Shown here: positions 1 to 9,044 of the stretch, one piece after another
Position numbering within the stretch: position 1 is the stretch's first letter
Layout of the letters: every line of letters starts with the position of its first letter
From: Endomicrobium sp.
Lineage (GTDB): Bacteria; Elusimicrobiota; Endomicrobiia; Endomicrobiales; Endomicrobiaceae
Length of the DNA: 64,000 bases
Reading direction: 5' to 3'
Assembly (NCBI GenBank): GCA_031261715.1
Contig: JAISJB010000001.1
Coordinates: 248,001-312,000, forward strand
Made by a program: the position numbers and the translations under genes
Notes under the pieces: generated by a model
The model's database searches: none
What the model saw: the letters and a program-made list of their open reading frames with translations, nothing else
Told to the model about the DNA's origin: nothing

Positions 1-103
1 TATCAGGGTGATACTTAAGAGCAAGTTTCCTATACGCTGATTTAATTTCATCCATTGACGCGGCTCTAGATATTCCAAGTATATCATAGTAATCGCTTTT
101 CAT
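1..103 (-). CDS. dnaJ: Chaperone DnaJ, N-terminal fragment (cut by window edge)
   Basis: Only the first 34 codons lie in the window; the gene continues beyond position 1. The peptide starts [11 protein letters not shown] and reaches the HPD tripeptide of the J domain, which stimulates the ATPase of DnaK. It is the last visible gene of the hrcA-grpE-dnaK-dnaJ order and lies 76 bp downstream of dnaK on the same strand. The ATG start is the usual one for the family. The Gly/Phe, zinc-finger and C-terminal domains cannot be judged. Confidence 0.93.
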   Translation of the reverse strand, partial: MKSDYYDILGISRAASMDEIKSAYRKLALKYHPD

Positions 104-179
104 TTTATATTTTTGTTACCTCATAAATAAAATAATTTAACTATTATAATATAAAACCACTTAATAAACAATTATAATA

Positions 180-2054
180 TTATTTTTTTTCGTCAACTAC
201 TTCAGCATCTACTACTTTCTCATTGTCGTCATTAACATTATTAGTTTGCTTATTAGAATTGGTATTTACATTATTATTTGTTGATTTATCATCATTTTTT
301 TGTGTTGTAGCTTTATATATATTTTCTGCAAGTTTATGTGATGCAGTTGTTAATGCCTCTTTTGTTAATTTTATTGATGCAATATCATTATTTTTAATTG
401 CTTCTTTTGCAGCAGTTAAAGCTTGTTCAACTTTTAATCGTTCTTCATTATTAATTTTATCTCCATGTTCTTTTAAACTCTTATCAACTGAATAAATAAG
501 TTGATCTGCTTCATTTTTAATTTCTATTTCTTCTTTTCTTTTTATATCTTCAGAAGAATATTTTTCTGCTTCTTTTACATATTTATCTATATCTTCTTTA
601 GACAATTTAGTTGATGATGATATTTTAATAGATTGTTCTTTTCCAGTCCCTTTATCTTTTGCTGCAACATGTAAAATTCCATTAGCATCTATGTCAAAAG
701 TAACTTCTATTTGTGGAATTCCTCTTGGAGCAGGTGGAATTCCATCAAGCATGAATCTTCCAAGAGATAAATTATCTTTAGCCATAGGTCTTTCACCCTG
801 TAAAACATTAATTTCAACACTTGGTTGATTATCAGCAGCAGTAGAAAAAATTTGAGATCGCTTTGCTGGAACTGTTGTATTACGATCTATTAAAGGAGTT
901 CTAACTCCACCCATAGTTTCTAATCCAAGAGTAAGAGGAGTAACATCTAAAAGAAGAATATCTTTAACATCTCCAGTTAAAACAGCAGCTTGAACAGCTG
1001 CTCCAAAACATACACATTCCATTGGATCTACTCCATGTTCTACTTTTTTTCCAACACAATCTTCAACAAATTTTTGTACTATAGGCATTCTAGTTGGTCC
1101 ACCAACTAATACAATTTTTGTTATTGTACTAGTTGTTAACTTTGCATCTTTTATTGCTTGGTCTATTGACACTTTACATTTATTAACTATTGGTTTAACT
1201 AAATTTTCAAGTGTTGCTCTAGTAAACTTAATTGTAAGATGTTTAGGGCCTGAGGAATCAGCAGTAATAAACGGTAGATTAATATCTGTCTCTAAAACGC
1301 TAGACAACTCAATTTTAGCCTTTTCAGAAGCTTCTTTTAATCTTTGTACCGCCATTTTATCTTTCATTAAATCTATTCCATGCATTTTATGAAAGTCATC
1401 AGCAATGTAATTAATTAAGGCATTATCCATATCAGTTCCACCCAAATGTGTGTCTCCAGAAGTTGACAGTACTTCAAAAGTACCTTCTGTTCCCATTTCC
1501 ATTATAGTGACATCTAAAGTTCCTCCACCAAGATCAAAAACTAATATTTTTTGTTCTTTGCCCACTTTGTCGATGCCATATGCAAGTGATGCTGCTGTTG
1601 GTTCATTAACTAATCGTACAACTTCTAATCCTGCTATTGCTCCAGCATCCTTCGTGGCTTGTCTTTGATCATCGTTAAAGTAAGCCGGAACAGTAATAAC
1701 AGCCTTATTAATTGTTTCTCCTAAATAAGCCTCTGCATCTTTTTTTATTTTTTGCAAAATAAAAGCTGAAAGTTGTTGAGGTGTAAACTCTTTATTATTT
1801 ATAAGATATTTATAATTTGTTCCCATCTTTCTTTTAAATGCACTTATAGTGCCATTTGGGTTTGTAACAGCTTGTCTTCTAGCTGGCTCTCCTACTAAAA
1901 GTTGTCCATCTTTCGTAAAAGCAACATATGACGGAAATGCTTTTCCTCCAAGAGTGGTACCTTCAGCTGAAGGTATAAGTGTTGTTTTACCACCTTCCAT
2001 AATAGCTGCAGCAGAGTTTGATGTTCCTAAATCTATTCCTATAATTTTTGACAT
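180..2054 (-). CDS. dnaK: Molecular chaperone DnaK (Hsp70)
   Basis: ATP-dependent cytosolic Hsp70 that folds and protects proteins with DnaJ and GrpE. The N-terminal ATPase domain opens with GIDLGTSNS, followed by [28 protein letters not shown] and [10 protein letters not shown]. The substrate-binding domain contains [11 protein letters not shown], and the helical lid ends in an Asn-rich tail closing with [11 protein letters not shown], like the canonical EEVKD-type end. Length of about 624 residues is normal. A strong GGGAGGA Shine-Dalgarno precedes the gene. An upstream in-frame TTG is possible (two more residues), but the ATG at 2054 has better spacing and gives the family-typical [10 protein letters not shown]. 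Confidence 0.98.
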   Translation of the reverse strand: MSKIIGIDLGTSNSAAAIMEGGKTTLIPSAEGTTLGGKAFPSYVAFTKDGQLLVGEPARRQAVTNPNGTISAFKRKMGTNYKYLINNKEFTPQQLSAFILQKIKKDAEAYLGETINKAVITVPAYFNDDQRQATKDAGAIAGLEVVRLVNEPTAASLAYGIDKVGKEQKILVFDLGGGTLDVTIMEMGTEGTFEVLSTSGDTHLGGTDMDNALINYIADDFHKMHGIDLMKDKMAVQRLKEASEKAKIELSSVLETDINLPFITADSSGPKHLTIKFTRATLENLVKPIVNKCKVSIDQAIKDAKLTTSTITKIVLVGGPTRMPIVQKFVEDCVGKKVEHGVDPMECVCFGAAVQAAVLTGDVKDILLLDVTPLTLGLETMGGVRTPLIDRNTTVPAKRSQIFSTAADNQPSVEINVLQGERPMAKDNLSLGRFMLDGIPPAPRGIPQIEVTFDIDANGILHVAAKDKGTGKEQSIKISSSTKLSKEDIDKYVKEAEKYSSEDIKRKEEIEIKNEADQLIYSVDKSLKEHGDKINNEERLKVEQALTAAKEAIKNNDIASIKLTKEALTTASHKLAENIYKATTQKNDDKSTNNNVNTNSNKQTNNVNDDNEKVVDAEVVDEKK

Positions 2055-2084
2055 ATGCAATAAATCCTCCCTTTCACGATAAAT

Positions 2085-2642
2085 TTATATTTGTTTCTTG
2101 GCTACTTTAACTTTAGCTGTTCTTATTAATTTACCATTAAGTTTATATCCTTTTTGATATATTTTTAAGATTTTTCCTTCATCATCCTGTTTTGTACATT
2201 CAGAATAATCTAATGCTTCACATGTATTAGGATCGAAGTATTTACAGTGTATCTCCTCTACTCCTTCTTCTTGTAACATTCTTGTAACTTCTTTACTTAT
2301 CATTTCAAGTCCAACTAAAACACTATTTACATTTTGATTAACTTTTATACTGTGTATAGCTTGTTCTAAAACATCATATATGTTGAGTTGTTTTATTATA
2401 ATATTTTCTTTTCCTATATTTAAATAGTGTATTTTCTCTTTTTCTGCACGCTTTCTATAATTTTCAAAATCAGCTTTAAGTCTTAATAACTGATCATAAT
2501 AAATGTTTATTTGTTTTGTTTTATCATCGATAGATTGTTTCAATATTTCTAGTTCAACAAGTTTCTCATTTCTTGCTTCTTCATAATTATAATTTAATAT
2601 TTCGTGCGATTTATCGTTATTTTTATGTTTGACACTTATCAA
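2085..2642 (-). CDS. grpE: Nucleotide exchange factor GrpE
   Basis: GrpE releases ADP from DnaK and acts as a thermosensor. The 185-residue protein has a charged N-terminus, a long coiled-coil helix with the family stretch LRLKADFENYRKRAEKEK at about residues 53-70, and a C-terminal beta domain with GYKLNGKLIRTAKVKV. It lies between hrcA and dnaK on the same strand with short spacers. The start is TTG, supported by an AGGAGG box six bases upstream and no better ATG. The residue positions are my own count and approximate. Confidence 0.95.
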   Translation of the reverse strand: MISVKHKNNDKSHEILNYNYEEARNEKLVELEILKQSIDDKTKQINIYYDQLLRLKADFENYRKRAEKEKIHYLNIGKENIIIKQLNIYDVLEQAIHSIKVNQNVNSVLVGLEMISKEVTRMLQEEGVEEIHCKYFDPNTCEALDYSECTKQDDEGKILKIYQKGYKLNGKLIRTAKVKVAKKQI

Positions 2643-2683
2643 ATTATTTCCTCCTATAGATATAAAACAATTTTATTTTGTAT

Positions 2684-3721
2684 TTAATCCATATTATCAA
2701 AAATTTTATTTAATATTTGAGCTACTTTATTAACAAGTAAAATCATTTTTTTATACTCCATACGTTTTGGCCCTATAATCCCTAATAACCCTACAATATG
2801 CTTGTTACTTTTATATATTTTTGTAATAACGCTTAAATTTTTAAATTCTTTAACTTTATTTTCCGAACCTATTTTAACATCTATTTCTTTATCATAAAAA
2901 TCTTTGTTTAATATTTCTATTATTTTTCTTTTATTTTCATTAAAACCTATGATAGGTTTTATATGTTCAAAATTAGTACAAGCATTAACGTCAATAACAT
3001 TTGCAGTTCCATTAATATAAATATCATCATGCATATTATAAAGCGTATCACTTATTCCTTTAGTTATTTTAGACATAACTGTTGCATGTTTTTTCAAATA
3101 CTCTAATTTTGATACTAGCACTTTACTAGCATTTGTAATTACTACATCTTTTAATTGGTTGTTTAAAAATTTTTTTAATGTTGTAATCTCTTGACGATTT
3201 AGAAAAGCCTCTATAATTTTATGTTTAATCATTTTACTTTTAGTAAGGAATATAATTAGAAGCTCTTTTTTTGATATTTGTATAAGTTCTATATTCTTAA
3301 TTACATCATATTGTGTATTTGGAGCAGTGACAAAACCAGCATATGTAGATAAATTAGATAACATTTTGGATGTATATGAAAGAAGAGTTTCAATCTCGTT
3401 ACATTTTTGTTTATATTGTTGCCTTATTGAATCTTCTATTTTAAATGCGTAGTTTTGTAATTTTACAAGTTTATCTACATATAATCTATAAGCTTTATCT
3501 GTAGGAATTCGCCCAGATGATTTATGAGTTTGTATTAAGTAGCCATCTTTTTCCATTTCTGACATTAAATTCCTAACAGTAGCAGAAGAAAATGAAATAT
3601 CATATTTCTTAATTAATACATTAGAGCCTATTGGATTTCCTGTTTTAATGTGATAATGAATTATAGAGCTTAATATCTTAATTTTTCTATTTTGTATAGT
3701 ATGTAATGATATACGTTGCAA
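2684..3721 (-). CDS. hrcA: Heat-inducible transcription repressor HrcA
   Basis: HrcA represses class I heat-shock operons by binding CIRCE and is kept active by GroEL. The N-terminal winged-helix domain is recognisable (YHIKTGNPIGSNVLIKKY, then SSATVRNLMSEMEKDGYL and the HKSSGRIPTDKAYRLYVD signature). The C-terminal GAF-like dimerisation domain ends with VGLLGIIGPKRMEYKKM. Length of 345 residues is normal. The start is TTG, preceded by AAGGAGC at the right distance. It is the first gene of the operon and sits directly behind a CIRCE-like operator, so autoregulation is expected. Confidence 0.97.
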   Translation of the reverse strand: MQRISLHTIQNRKIKILSSIIHYHIKTGNPIGSNVLIKKYDISFSSATVRNLMSEMEKDGYLIQTHKSSGRIPTDKAYRLYVDKLVKLQNYAFKIEDSIRQQYKQKCNEIETLLSYTSKMLSNLSTYAGFVTAPNTQYDVIKNIELIQISKKELLIIFLTKSKMIKHKIIEAFLNRQEITTLKKFLNNQLKDVVITNASKVLVSKLEYLKKHATVMSKITKGISDTLYNMHDDIYINGTANVIDVNACTNFEHIKPIIGFNENKRKIIEILNKDFYDKEIDVKIGSENKVKEFKNLSVITKIYKSNKHIVGLLGIIGPKRMEYKKMILLVNKVAQILNKIFDNMD

Positions 3722-3746
3722 AGTTGCTCCTTAAAAATGAATATCT

Positions 3747-3773
3747 TTAGCACTCATTGTGTTTAACTGCTAT
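3747..3773 (-). promoter_or_regulatory. CIRCE-like operator (degenerate in one arm)
   Basis: The consensus is TTAGCACTC-N9-GAGTGCTAA. Read on the plus strand, the left arm TTAGCACTC is perfect, the spacer is exactly nine bases, and the right arm AACTGCTAT matches 6 of 9. It lies between the -10 element and the ribosome binding site of hrcA, where a HrcA operator is expected. A repressor gene directly downstream makes the call strong despite the decayed arm. Confidence 0.85.
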
Positions 3774-3774
3774 C

Positions 3775-3803
3775 ATTTTATACTAAACAACTGTTTATGT
3801 CAA
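3775..3803 (-). promoter_or_regulatory. Sigma70-type promoter of the hrcA-grpE-dnaK-dnaJ operon
   Basis: On the minus strand there is a perfect -35 hexamer TTGACA (3803-3798), a 17-base spacer and a -10 TAAAAT (3780-3775, 5 of 6). The CIRCE-like element starts two bases beyond the -10 and would cover the transcription start, consistent with repression by blocking initiation. Confidence 0.8.
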
Positions 3804-3894
3804 GTGATTTTACTTATATTATATATTATTGACAAAGACAGTGGAGTATTTGTATTATGTGGTTTAAGTTAATTTTTAATGTTAAGGTTGTTAT

Positions 3895-4356
3895 GTGATC
3901 ATTAGATCAGCAAGAATTACAGATGCTAAAGAAATACATAGACTTATTGAGCATTATGCCAACAAAAGAGAAATGTTACACAGATCGCTAAATGCTATAT
4001 TTGAAAGTATTCAAGAATTTATAGTAATAAAAACAAGTAATAAGAATAATAATATTATAGGTTGTGGAGCATTACATATTTCATGGGAAGATTTAGCTGA
4101 AATAAGATCTTTAGCAATAGTAGAAAAATATCAAAAAATAGGCTTTGGTAGAAAACTAGTAGCCAAATTACAAAATAAAGCAAAAAAACTTGATATAAAA
4201 AGAATATTTACGTTGACTTTTAAACCACAATTTTTTATTAAGTTAGGATATAATATTATTGTAAAAGAAGCTCTACCGCACAAAATTTGGAGTGAATGTG
4301 TAAACTGTTATTTATTTCCTGATTGTGGGGAAGTTTCTTTATTAAAAATTATATAA
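3895..4356 (+). CDS. argA: ArgA-type N-acetyltransferase (short N-acetylglutamate synthase)
   Basis: GNAT-fold acetyltransferase, probably acetyl-CoA:glutamate N-acetyltransferase, the first step of arginine synthesis. It has the hallmarks of the short stand-alone ArgA family: N-terminal ARITDAKEIHRLIEHYA, AEIRSLAIVEKYQKIGFGR around the acetyl-CoA site, IFTLTFKPQFFIKLGY, and a C-terminal LPHKIWSECVNCYLFPDCGE with three cysteines. It has 153 residues, with no amino-acid kinase domain. The start is GTG. argF elsewhere in the window supports a retained arginine pathway. A different GNAT substrate cannot be excluded. Confidence 0.8.
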   Translation: MIIRSARITDAKEIHRLIEHYANKREMLHRSLNAIFESIQEFIVIKTSNKNNNIIGCGALHISWEDLAEIRSLAIVEKYQKIGFGRKLVAKLQNKAKKLDIKRIFTLTFKPQFFIKLGYNIIVKEALPHKIWSECVNCYLFPDCGEVSLLKII

Positions 4357-4374
4357 ATCTTGAATATACGTTTT

Positions 4375-4464
4375 GCCGAGATGGTGAAATTTTGGAAGAC
4401 ACGTGAGACTCAAAATCTCATATCACAGAAAAGTGATGTGCGGGTTCAAGTCCCGCTCTCGGCA
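4375..4464 (+). tRNA. tRNA-Leu(CAA)
   Basis: Type II tRNA of 90 bases. Acceptor GCCGAGA pairs with TCTCGGC, discriminator A. The anticodon stem TGAGA/TCTCA encloses CTCAAAA, giving anticodon CAA. The long variable arm has the stem ATCAC/GTGAT, and the T-arm is GCGGG-TTCAAGT-CCCGC. No CCA is encoded. Its 3' 19 bases overlap the end of the convergent protease gene. Confidence 0.96.
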
Positions 4465-5735
4465 TGATGATTTTTTTTATTGTATCGTTGTATTGCACTA
4501 ATTCTTTCCATAATAGGTGGATGAGAATAATTCAAAAAAACTTTGAGTTTATGTGGTGATAAATTTGTTAAGTTATCTACTGAAAGTTTTTTTAAGGCTT
4601 GAATCATGGAAGCAGTATTATGACATGTGTGTATTGAGTATAGATCTGCTTGATATTCATATTTACGTGATAAATAATTTTCTATAATTTCTATTACTAC
4701 AGAGATAGGCTCGTATAAAATACTAATAAAAATCAGTCCAGCATATATATACTGTTTATTCATAAGAAAAGCTTTGTAAATCCAAGGTTTCATTATTAAA
4801 AACGAAGCTAGAAATAATATCATGCCAGTTATAACAAACGAGGTAAAAATATTTTTTAATATATGGTTAAGTTTATAATGACCAATTTCATGTGCTAATA
4901 TACTAATAATTTCATCAACTGTATGTTTTTTTAATAAAGTGTCTAATAATACTATTCTTCTAAATTTACCAAAACCTGTCAAGAAAGCATTTGTCTTAGT
5001 TGAACGTTTTGAGCCATCTATTATAAAAATACCTTTCATTTCTATATGCTCTTTATCTATATATTTCTTAATAGATTCTTTTATCTGTCCATCTTTAATA
5101 GCTGTATATTTGTTAAAAAGTGGCATGATAACAACTGGAGCTATAAAAACAATAAAAAGTTCAAAAATACTAATAAATAGTAATATAATGATCCAAGTGT
5201 ATCTGTTAAAGTTTTGTAAAAGACATAAAATTATTAAGAGTATTGTATTAAATATAACAGTATTGATTGTATATGATTTTAATAAATCTGTAAAGAATGT
5301 TCTGAAATTCATTTTATTAAAACCAAAATTGTCTTCTATTACAAATATTCGGTATATTGAAAATGGTATTTTAAAAAATTCGCAGGCAAGTGTTATTATA
5401 TTAACAAACAACATTCCTGTTATCAGAGGATGTAAATGCAATGATATGAGGCTTGTGTTTAAATAGTTAAAACATCCAAAATTGATGAAAAGTAATTGTA
5501 ACAATAAGAAAACAAAAGAGTATAATAATTGAAATATGGTGTTTGCTTTCAAATATTGTTGTGATTTAGCATATTCATCTTTATTATAGTATTCGCTAAA
5601 TTCATAAGGAAGATTACTAGAAAGATTTTTTATGTTTAGTACATCAGATATGAAGATTATTGAATATTTTAAGATTAAAATTAAATTTATAAAAATAGTG
5701 TATATATTCATTATATTATTATATCCTTCCAACAT
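4446..5735 (-). CDS. M48-family Ste24-like integral membrane zinc metallopeptidase
   Basis: Multi-pass membrane zinc protease of the CAAX-protease-1/HtpX superfamily. In bacteria it probably acts in membrane-protein quality control; the substrate is unknown. The catalytic motif ILAHEIGHYKLNHI (HExxH) lies at about residues 280-293, and the third zinc ligand is probably the Glu in RKYEYQADLYS. Several hydrophobic segments flank both, as in Ste24p (N-terminal 7-TM half, 429 residues). The last four codons (E-S-G-T) and the TGA stop come from the antisense strand of tRNA-Leu, so the original stop seems lost. Prenylation is not expected in bacteria, so the CAAX name is only structural. Confidence 0.85.
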   Translation of the reverse strand: MLEGYNNIMNIYTIFINLILILKYSIIFISDVLNIKNLSSNLPYEFSEYYNKDEYAKSQQYLKANTIFQLLYSFVFLLLQLLFINFGCFNYLNTSLISLHLHPLITGMLFVNIITLACEFFKIPFSIYRIFVIEDNFGFNKMNFRTFFTDLLKSYTINTVIFNTILLIILCLLQNFNRYTWIIILLFISIFELFIVFIAPVVIMPLFNKYTAIKDGQIKESIKKYIDKEHIEMKGIFIIDGSKRSTKTNAFLTGFGKFRRIVLLDTLLKKHTVDEIISILAHEIGHYKLNHILKNIFTSFVITGMILFLASFLIMKPWIYKAFLMNKQYIYAGLIFISILYEPISVVIEIIENYLSRKYEYQADLYSIHTCHNTASMIQALKKLSVDNLTNLSPHKLKVFLNYSHPPIMERISAIQRYNKKNHHAESGT

Positions 5736-5798
5736 CGTATTTGTTATTATAAGTTAACACAATTTATTATAATACAAATATATTTAATAAACAAAATT

Positions 5799-6458
5799 AT
5801 GAATAAAAATGCAAAGAAATGGAAAACAAATAAAAATATTTTTATTACATTTGAAGGTGGAGAAGGAGCAGGAAAAACAACTCAAGCAATATTATTAACA
5901 AGATATCTTAAACGAATTGGGTATCAAGTCATCTTTACAAGAGAGCCTGGAGGTGAAACTTTATCTAATTTAATAAGAAATATTGTTCTAAATAAATCGT
6001 TAAAGATTTGTGCTTTAAGTGAACTACTATTATATGAAGCAGCACGAGCACAACACACTAAAGATATTATTTTACCAGCATTAAAGGCTAAACAGATTGT
6101 TATATGTGATAGATTTATAGATTCTACTATTGCTTATCAAGGTTATGGAAGAGGAACAAATTTAAAGTTAATTAATCAACTTAATAAAATTACATCTTAT
6201 AGATTAAAACCAACTATAACAATATATTTAGATATAGTACCTTCAATCGGCTTGAATAGAGGTATTAAACAATTACACAAAGATAGAATTGAAAATTCAT
6301 CTATACAATTTCATAATAAGGTTAGAAATGGTTACTTAATACAAGCAAAAAAATATTCTAGCAGAATATTTTTTATTAAAGCCAACAATTTACGAAAGAC
6401 ACAAATGTTAATAAGACTTATGATAAAAAAGTTAATATTAAACAAAAGAGATATTTGA
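5799..6458 (+). CDS. tmk: Thymidylate kinase
   Basis: Phosphorylates dTMP to dTDP for DNA synthesis. P-loop FEGGEGAGKTTQ lies near the N-terminus, FTREPGGE is the dTMP-binding segment, and DRFIDSTIAYQGYGRG is the DRx family signature. A lid-like region with DRIE follows. 219 residues is normal. It opens the tmk-(holB)-ricT-metG-tatD cluster, a known bacterial gene order, and is divergent from the Ste24-like gene over 63 bp. Confidence 0.96.
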   Translation: MNKNAKKWKTNKNIFITFEGGEGAGKTTQAILLTRYLKRIGYQVIFTREPGGETLSNLIRNIVLNKSLKICALSELLLYEAARAQHTKDIILPALKAKQIVICDRFIDSTIAYQGYGRGTNLKLINQLNKITSYRLKPTITIYLDIVPSIGLNRGIKQLHKDRIENSSIQFHNKVRNGYLIQAKKYSSRIFFIKANNLRKTQMLIRLMIKKLILNKRDI

Positions 6459-6499
6459 TATTATAGTAAAAAATACTAACTGTTTTTAGGTTTATATTT

Positions 6500-6802
6500 A
6501 TGATAAAACAAAAAGATAATTTGTATACATCTGACATTTTAAAGATATCAAAAGTATTATCTCAAAATATTGAACTTGTCAAATATCTTGATTTGTTAAT
6601 ACTAGAGATTAATAAACTTATAATTAATAATAGTAATAATTGTCAATCTAATATTACAACAATTATACAATTGTTATTTGATGCAAAAAAGTTAATTAAG
6701 AAAAACATAAATAAACGGCTGATATTAGAAAATTTATTATTTACCTTATTACGAATTTGTAATGATAATGTAAAAAAAGTAATATATCATGTACTATTGT
6801 AA
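6500..6802 (+). CDS. Probable remnant of DNA polymerase III delta' subunit (HolB C-terminal domain only)
   Basis: A 100-residue all-alpha ORF in the slot where holB sits in the tmk-holB-ricT-metG-tatD order. The end (AKKLIKKNINKRLILENLL) resembles the last helices of the HolB/DnaX collar domain (pattern: aliphatic-x2-A-x3-L-x2-N-x-N-x-R-L-x-L-E-x-L). The AAA+ ATPase half with P-loop, zinc site and SRC/sensor motifs is absent, and only 41 bp separate it from tmk, so this is a clean deletion. AGG lies nine bases before the ATG. Identification is by context and a short motif. It may be a functional clamp-loader scrap or an unrelated small helical protein. Confidence 0.5.
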   Translation: MIKQKDNLYTSDILKISKVLSQNIELVKYLDLLILEINKLIINNSNNCQSNITTIIQLLFDAKKLIKKNINKRLILENLLFTLLRICNDNVKKVIYHVLL

Positions 6803-6818
6803 GGATAACTATAAATTA

Positions 6819-7472
6819 ATGTATAATGTTATTGTTAAAGTTAAAGTTAGAAATAAAATATACAATATTTACTTGCAAAATGTTGCATCAGACTTAAATT
6901 TAAATGATCGTGTTGTAGTACAAACTGAACATGGAATTGAATTGGGCTTGGTTTATAGATATATATTTATAAAAAAAAATAAAAATATATCTTATCAAAA
7001 TAAGGTTCTAACACAAATATTGAGAAAAGCTACAAAACATGATGAAGAAGTATATATTAATAATCAAGAAAAAGCTATAAAAATTCGTAGCATGGTTAAA
7101 TTAGTAATTGAAAAACATAATTTATATGTGAAATTAATATATATGTATTATGTTTTGGATTGTTCTAAATTATTTTTGTATTATGTCTCTAATAAAAGAA
7201 TAGACTTTAGGTCTCTTGTAAAACGTTTAGGTGTTATTTTAAAAACAAAAATACAAATGGTTCAAATAGGTGTAAGGGATGAAACAAAAATAATAGGAGG
7301 TATAGGTATTTGTGGCCAAATATTATGCTGTAAAAGATTTTTGTCTAAATTTAATTCTGTTACAATAAATATGATTAAAGATCAACATATGTTTCTTAAT
7401 ATAAATAAACTTTCTGGTTTTTGTAACAGATTAAAGTGCTGTATATCCTATGAACAATGTAAAAAAATATAA
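6819..7472 (+). CDS. ricT: PSP1/RicT family protein
   Basis: Member of the PSP1 C-terminal domain (RicT/YaaT) family. In Bacillus, RicT forms a complex with RicA and RicF that carries iron-sulfur clusters and affects RNA maturation. The family signature is complete: GGIGICGQILCCKRFL followed by KLSGFCNRLKCCISYE, with all Cys positions kept. The start at 6819 is chosen because an AAGGA box precedes it and it gives MYNVIVKVKVRNK; an upstream ATG at 6789 would overlap the previous gene. The stop shares one base with the metG ATG, suggesting coupling. RicA and RicF partners are not seen here. Confidence 0.85.
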   Translation: MYNVIVKVKVRNKIYNIYLQNVASDLNLNDRVVVQTEHGIELGLVYRYIFIKKNKNISYQNKVLTQILRKATKHDEEVYINNQEKAIKIRSMVKLVIEKHNLYVKLIYMYYVLDCSKLFLYYVSNKRIDFRSLVKRLGVILKTKIQMVQIGVRDETKIIGGIGICGQILCCKRFLSKFNSVTINMIKDQHMFLNINKLSGFCNRLKCCISYEQCKKI

Positions 7473-9019
7473 TGAAAAAGTTTTATGTTACAACTCCAAT
7501 ATATTATGTCAATGATGTTCCTCACATAGGACATCTTTATACTACAGTTATAGCCGATGTAATGGCCAGATGGAAGCGGCTAAATGGATTTGAAGTTTTT
7601 TTTCTAACTGGTACTGACGAACATGGAGCTAAACTTATTAATACAATTCATAATACAAATAGATATGCATTACAGAACTTCTGTAATAAAATGAGTGCAA
7701 AATTTAAAGAAACATGGAATTTATTGAATATTTCATATACAGATTTTATACGCACAACTGAATATAGACACTATGTAGCTGTCAGTTCAGTTGTTAATCA
7801 ACTATTTAAAAAAGGATTGCTATTTTTAAAAGAATATACAGGATTATATTGTGTAGGATGTGAACGATTTTATACTGTCAAAGATTTAGATGAAAATCAA
7901 TGTTGTTTGTTGCATAAAAAAAAATTGCTAGTGCAATCTGAAAAAAATTATTTTTTTAAATTATCTCATTTTAAAGATATGTTATTAGAGAGAATCACAA
8001 ATAGTAAACATAGTGAATACATAGATATTCAACCAGAAGAGCGAAAAAAGGAAATTATAGGTAAGTTAAATCTTGGTCTTGATGATATAAGTTTTTCTAG
8101 AACAAATATAAATTGGGGAATACCAATTCCTTTTGATAAAACACAAACAGTGTATGTATGGGTTGATGCTTTAATAAATTATCTTAGTGGAATAGGTTAT
8201 CCTAACAATAAAGATAAATTTCAACATTATTGGCCTACTGATATACATTTCATGGCTAAAGATATTTTATGGTTCCATGCCGTTATTTGGCCTGCAATAT
8301 TAATGGGTATAGGCTATCCTTTACCTAAAACAATATATTCTCATGGATTTTTTACATGTAATGGAGATAAAATGTCAAAATCATTAAATAATGTCATATC
8401 TCCACAATACCTTGTTAATAAATATGGAATTGATGCAACAAGATATCTTATAATTAATCTTATTCCATTTAATACTGATGGCGATATTTCATTAATTGAT
8501 TTAACAGTAAAATATAACACTGATTTAGCTAATAACTTAGGAAACTTATTTTTTAGGATAATTAAAATGATTGAAAGATACTTTAATTTAAATTTGCCAT
8601 ATGTAAATAAGCCAAACATATCACTTGCACAGAAATTATCTACGTATTTTAAAATCAATTTTTGTAATAATATAAATAACGTAAAATTGCAAAAGGCACT
8701 TAATACATTACAACATGGCCTTTCATTTGTTAATAAACAGATTGAAATAGATTCTCCATGGTTACTATATAAAAATAATATAGGTTCTCTTAATTTATGT
8801 ATATCATCCTATTTGCAAGCAATCGCCATAATAGCAATTCATATATTCCCTTTTATGCCAACAGTATCTCAAATCATGTGGACATCTATCTGTGCAAATG
8901 GGAATATAGCTAATGTTGCAACACAGTACTTTATAAATAATAGTATTATTCCTGAAACTGGATTTTTACCTATATATGGCAAAGTAAAAATGCCAGGTAT
9001 TCTCTTTCCAAGATTGTAA
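7472..9019 (+). CDS. metG: Methionyl-tRNA synthetase
   Basis: Class I aminoacyl-tRNA synthetase charging tRNA-Met. HIGH-like PHIGHLYTT lies near residue 18, GTDEHGAK follows, a zinc-knuckle insert CVGCERFYTV with further Cys/His residues comes next, and the KMSKS loop is DKMSKSLNNV. 515 residues: the core and anticodon-binding helices are present, but the C-terminal EMAP/tRNA-binding extension of longer MetG forms is lacking, as in many bacteria. The ATG overlaps the ricT stop by one base. Confidence 0.97.
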   Translation: MKKFYVTTPIYYVNDVPHIGHLYTTVIADVMARWKRLNGFEVFFLTGTDEHGAKLINTIHNTNRYALQNFCNKMSAKFKETWNLLNISYTDFIRTTEYRHYVAVSSVVNQLFKKGLLFLKEYTGLYCVGCERFYTVKDLDENQCCLLHKKKLLVQSEKNYFFKLSHFKDMLLERITNSKHSEYIDIQPEERKKEIIGKLNLGLDDISFSRTNINWGIPIPFDKTQTVYVWVDALINYLSGIGYPNNKDKFQHYWPTDIHFMAKDILWFHAVIWPAILMGIGYPLPKTIYSHGFFTCNGDKMSKSLNNVISPQYLVNKYGIDATRYLIINLIPFNTDGDISLIDLTVKYNTDLANNLGNLFFRIIKMIERYFNLNLPYVNKPNISLAQKLSTYFKINFCNNINNVKLQKALNTLQHGLSFVNKQIEIDSPWLLYKNNIGSLNLCISSYLQAIAIIAIHIFPFMPTVSQIMWTSICANGNIANVATQYFINNSIIPETGFLPIYGKVKMPGILFPRL

Positions 9020-9044
9020 ACTTTTAAGAATGGGTATATAAAAT

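Noticed and set aside
4939-5466. 175-residue plus-strand ORF inside the Ste24-like gene
   Set aside because: Antisense shadow of a clear protease gene; no family features of its own.
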